Of a stretch of DNA of 10,381 bases, positions 7,101 through 10,381 are shown in pieces. This stretch comes from Lunasporangiospora selenospora. Lineage: Eukaryota; Mortierellomycota; Mortierellomycetes; Mortierellales; Mortierellaceae. The DNA lies in NCBI GenBank assembly GCA_015680635.1, contig JAABOA010000420.1, positions 1-10,381 of the forward strand, written 5' to 3'. Made by a program: the position numbers and the translations under genes. The notes under the pieces are model-generated. The model was given only the letters and a program-made list of their open reading frames with translations. It had not been told where the DNA came from and did not search any database. The stretch's first letter is position 1. Each line of letters opens with the position of its first letter.

Positions 7101-10100
7101 AAACTCATCGAGCTCTTTGAGTCTTTCAAGACCTTCGAGGGCTTGTACCACTACCTTGGATCCATTGTCAACCTGAGCCAGGACGCTGAGGTGATTTACA
7201 AGTACATTGAAGCTGCTTGTAAGACGGGACAGGTCAAAGAGGTCGAGCGCATCTGCAGAGAGAACAACTTTTACAACCCTGAAAAGGTCAAGAACTTCCT
7301 CAAGGATGCCAAGCTTACGGATCAGCTTCCATTGATCATTGTCTGCGATCGCTTCGACTTTGTTCATGACTTGGTACTCTACCTTTACCACAACAACCTT
7401 GGCAAGTACGTTGAGGTCTATGTCCAGAAGGTCAACCCTTTGAGAACACCTGTTGTCGTTGGTGCCCTCATGGACGTTGGCTGCGACGAGAACGTGATCA
7501 AGAACTTGTTGACGTCGGTTCGTGAAATGCCCGTCGCCGAGTTGGTGGATCAGACTGAGAAGCGCAACCGCCTCAAGCTCATCTTGCCCTGGTTGGAGAC
7601 CAAGGTCAACGATGGCAGCCAGGATCCCGAGGTCTACAATGCCATTGCCAAGATCTACATTGATAGCAACAACAACCCCGAGCCATTCCTCAAGAGTAAC
7701 GCCGTAAGCACATTTACGTTTGATATGCCATTTTTATCCAGTGTATTACTACTCTATTACGGTTTCTCTTCTAACACACAATGGCAATTTTTTATTGTGA
7801 TTATTATTATTATCTACTTCAACTTGCACATCTAGTACTACGACTCCAGGACCATCGGAAAGTACTGCGAGAAGCGTGATCCTTACTTGGCATTTATCGC
7901 CTACGAACGTGGTCAGTGTGATGTCGAGTTGGTTGAGATTACCAACAACAACTCGATGTTCAAGCACCAGGCTCGTTACCTTGTAAAGCGTCGCGACCCC
8001 GGTCTTTGGGCTCATGTTTTGAGCAACGACAACCCCTCCCGCCGATCTCTCATTGACCAGATTGTCGCCACTGCCCTTCCAGAGACTCAGGACCCTGAGG
8101 ACGTTTCCATCACTGTCAAGGCTTTTATGGCTGCCTACCTTCCCAATGAGTTGATCGAGCTTTTGGAGAAGATTGTCCTCGAGAGTTCTGCCTTCAGCGA
8201 CAACCGCAACCTTCAGAACCTGTTGATCTTGACGGCCATCCAGGCCGACAAGACCAAGGTCATGGACTTTATCAACCGCCTCGACAACTTTGATGCCCCC
8301 GATATTGCCGACCACGCTGTCCGCAATGGACTCTATGAGGAGGCCTATGTGATCTACAAGAAGAACGACGCCCACGCACAAGCTATCAACGTCTTGATCG
8401 AGCACATTGGCAGCATTGACCGTGCCTATGAGTATGCCGAGAAGATTGACATGCCCGAGGCCTGGAGCCGTCTCGGAAAGGCTCAGTTGGACGGTCTTCG
8501 CATCAAGGAGGCCATTGACTCTTATATTCGCGCCAACGACCCAGCCAACCATGTTGAGGTTATCGCTTTAGCCTCGCGTGCTGACAAGTATGAGGATTTG
8601 GTCCGCTACCTCCAGATGGCCAGGAAGCAGGCTCGCGAGCCATTCATTGAGAGTGAGCTCCTGTTTGCCTATGCCAAGACCGACCGTGTTGTCGATATGG
8701 AGGAGATCTTGAACAGCCCCAATGTTGCTCAGGTTCAGTCGATTGGTGACCGGTGCTACGATGAAAAGATGTATGCTGCCGCCAAGCTGTTGTACTCTAG
8801 CATCTCGAACTGGGCTCGTCTCTCGACCACCTTGGTTCACTTGGGCGAGTACCAGGCTGCGGTCGATGGAGCACGCAAGGCCAACAGCACCAAGGTTTGG
8901 AAGGATGTCAACGCCGCCTGTATTGAGCGCAAGGAGTTCCGTCTTGCCCAGGTCTGCGGTCTTGCATTGGTCGTTCACCCCGAGGAGCTGGAGGACTTGA
9001 TCCAGCTGTATGAAAGCCAGGGCTACTTTGACGAGCTGATGTCTTTGCTCGAGGCTGGTTTGGGATTGGAGCGTGCACACATGGGCATGTTCACAGAGCT
9101 GGCTATCTTGTATGCGACATACCGCCCTGAGCGCATGATGGAGCACCTTAAGATCTTCTGGTCTCGTATCAACATTCCCAAGGTGATCCGGTCCTGCGAG
9201 GAGGCCCACTTGTGGACCGAGCTTGTATTCCTGTATGTCCACTATGACGAGTATGACAATGCTGCCATCACAATGATGAAGCACTCTGCAGATGCATGGG
9301 AGCATGGTGCCTTCAAGGAGGTTGTGGTCAAGGTGTCCAACTTGGAGATTTACTACAAGGCTCTCCGATTCTACTTGGATGAGCAGCCTATGCTTTTGAA
9401 TGATCTGTTGGCCATCCTTATCCCCAGAATTGACCACAACCGTGTTGTTCAGATGTTCCAAAAGTCGGATAACCTGCCCTTGATCAAGGGATACTTGGTG
9501 TCTGTCCAGTCGGTGAACAACCAGTCGGTCAACACCGCCTTCCATGACTTGTTGATTGAAGAGGAGGATTATGAGCGTCTTCGTCTCTCTGTGGATACCT
9601 TCTCCAACTTTGACAACATTGTGTTGGCAAACCGCCTCGAGGCCCATGAGCTCTTGGAATTCCGTCGCATTGCTGCTCATCTTTTCAAGGTATGAGATCC
9701 TATGACCTACTATATTTTATTTGCTTGTTTTTGTTGGCACGAACAAAGTTTCCTATTCGCATTGAGATTGCTAACTCATTTTGTTTTCTATTTTTTCTAA
9801 CAGCGCAACAAGAAGTGGAGACAATCTATGACTTTGTCGAAGCAGGACCGCCTTTACAAGGATGCCATGGAGACTGCAGCCGAATCACGAGATGTTGCCG
9901 TTGCTGAAGAACTTCTGCAATACTTTGTTGAGAGCGGTAACAAGGAGTGCTTTGCAGCCTCGTTGTACGTCTGCTACGATCTTGTCCGTCCCGATGTTGT
10001 TCTCGAGTTGGCATGGCGCCACGGTCTGACTGACTTTGCCATGCCCTACATGGTGCAGTTTATGCGCGAGTATGTGGACAAGGTTGACAAGTTGGACAAG

Positions 10101-10280
10101 GCACATGAGGAGCGCGCTGCCAAGGAGGAGAAGGAGCGATCCGGATCGAACGACACACCAATTCTAGGACCTGGTGGACTTGGCAATACGATGATGATCA
10201 CGGCAGGCCCTGGCATGATCCCACCCCAGGCCACTGGATTGAACAGCATGGGCTATAACCAAGGAGGATTTGGATTCTAA
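4156..10280 (+). CDS. CHC1: Clathrin heavy chain, complete, 8 exons
   Basis: Exons are 4156-4197, 4409-4616, 4876-5144, 5299-5460, 5572-6054, 6177-7703, 7836-9689 and 9804-10280. They join in frame to 1673 aa (animal CLTC is about 1675). The protein forms the triskelion leg of clathrin coats at the trans-Golgi, endosomes and plasma membrane. From sequence and family knowledge: a seven-blade N-terminal propeller (about 1-330) opening with [10 protein letters not shown]; a helical linker; seven clathrin heavy-chain repeats over about 540-1570; a light-chain-binding proximal leg (about 1215-1520); and a C-terminal trimerization hub. I80, Q89, F91, K96 and K98, the clathrin-box groove residues, fall at the same numbers as in mammals. 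Landmarks include [16 protein letters not shown] at 898 and CYDEKMY in the proximal leg. The acidic/basic coiled tail ends in a Gly-rich segment finishing GGFGF. The start has G at -3. No frameshift or missing block was seen. Confidence 0.97.
4617..4875 (+). other. Clathrin heavy chain intron 2 with G11 run
   Basis: This is the longest intron of the gene (259 nt), splitting an alanine codon (G|CG, residue 84) within the propeller. It has a GTAAGC donor and an AATAG acceptor, and a CTGAC branch-like motif near 4813. An uninterrupted run of 11 G lies at 4693-4703, just after a second possible acceptor (GTTAG at 4674-4678). The run is prone to slippage and to sequencing error, so its exact length is uncertain. 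The other introns are 4198-4408, 5145-5298, 5461-5571, 6055-6176, 7704-7835 and 9690-9803. Confidence 0.9.
7704..7835 (+). other. Clathrin heavy chain intron 6, phase 0, length divisible by 3
   Basis: This AT-rich 132-nt intron separates residue 897 from the YYDSR motif. It has a GTAAGC donor and a TCTAG acceptor, with an ATT repeat at about 7800-7814 before the acceptor. It is read through in frame for 43 codons. The first in-frame stop is the TAG that forms the acceptor itself. Its removal is supported by continuity of the clathrin family sequence across the junction. Confidence 0.92.
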
Positions 10281-10381
10281 ACGAATCTGTTGTAAGACGG
10301 AAGGAAAGAAAGGGTGGGAATGAAGATAATTGACGTTTCGTTTGCTCGTTGGTTCGTGTTTGTTTTTTTTTTTTTTTTTTT
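10281..10381 (+). other. Clathrin 3' UTR, ending in a T19 run at the window edge
   Basis: The stop codon is followed by a purine-rich stretch (GGAAGGAAAGAAAGGGTGGG), then T-rich sequence, and the window closes in 19 consecutive T (10363-10381). No AATAAA is present in these 101 nt, so the poly(A) site lies outside the window or uses a non-canonical signal. A sequence ending inside a homopolymer suggests a contig break. Confidence 0.6.

Noticed and set aside
7887-7889. Separate gene starting at 7887 as the second half of clathrin
   Set aside because: This open frame is only exon 7 read from an internal codon. The splice junction 7703/7836 restores continuous clathrin sequence with no gap.
6438-9680. 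Long minus-strand open frames opposite the clathrin exons (6438-7391, 7749-8552, 8568-9680)
   Set aside because: They arise because the clathrin codons avoid TTA, CTA and TCA, which would create minus-strand stops. Their proteins have no family motifs, and one runs through an intron, so they are shadows of the clathrin gene.
1-10381. CRISPR array, transposase, phage or defence system
   Set aside because: No spaced direct repeats, recombinase motifs or prokaryotic gene features were seen. The content is ordinary eukaryotic housekeeping DNA.

Overview
The window is eukaryotic nuclear DNA, most likely from a filamentous fungus. The genes are split by short introns (86-259 nt) with GTAAGY/GTATGN donors, YAG acceptors and CTRAY-type branch sites. 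The coding sequence prefers C- and G-ending codons, and the intergenic DNA is full of simple repeats. An early-diverging, Mortierella-like fungus is my best guess. It rests on overall gene style and on a clathrin very close to the animal protein, not on a database match.

Layout: positions 1-1764 hold no gene I can support. This stretch is a mosaic of GGCA, GGGT, GGAT, GA and CT simple repeats that merges into the promoter and 5' leader of the first gene. Positions 1765-2509 encode a complete three-exon PRA1/Yip3-family membrane protein (186 aa), with an AATAAA signal about 120 nt after the stop. Positions 2510-4155 form a 1.65-kb intergenic region. It contains the PRA1 3' UTR, a faint tRNA-like relic, three consecutive perfect hairpins and the clathrin promoter. 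Positions 4156-10280 encode a complete clathrin heavy chain (8 exons, 7 introns, 1673 aa). Its 3' UTR runs to the window end, which stops inside a run of 19 T.

Both genes lie on the plus strand and both serve vesicle traffic. PRA1 proteins are ER/Golgi membrane proteins linked to prenylated Rab GTPases, and clathrin heavy chain forms the triskelion leg of coated vesicles at the trans-Golgi, endosomes and plasma membrane. They share a general pathway, but nothing in the sequence shows a direct functional link.

I found no new multi-gene system. The observations worth a second look are the variant Hsc70-type uncoating motif at the clathrin C-terminus, the triple hairpin upstream of clathrin, a very regular G-quadruplex motif, a GA/CT fold-back tract, and a clathrin intron whose only in-frame stop is its own acceptor TAG.
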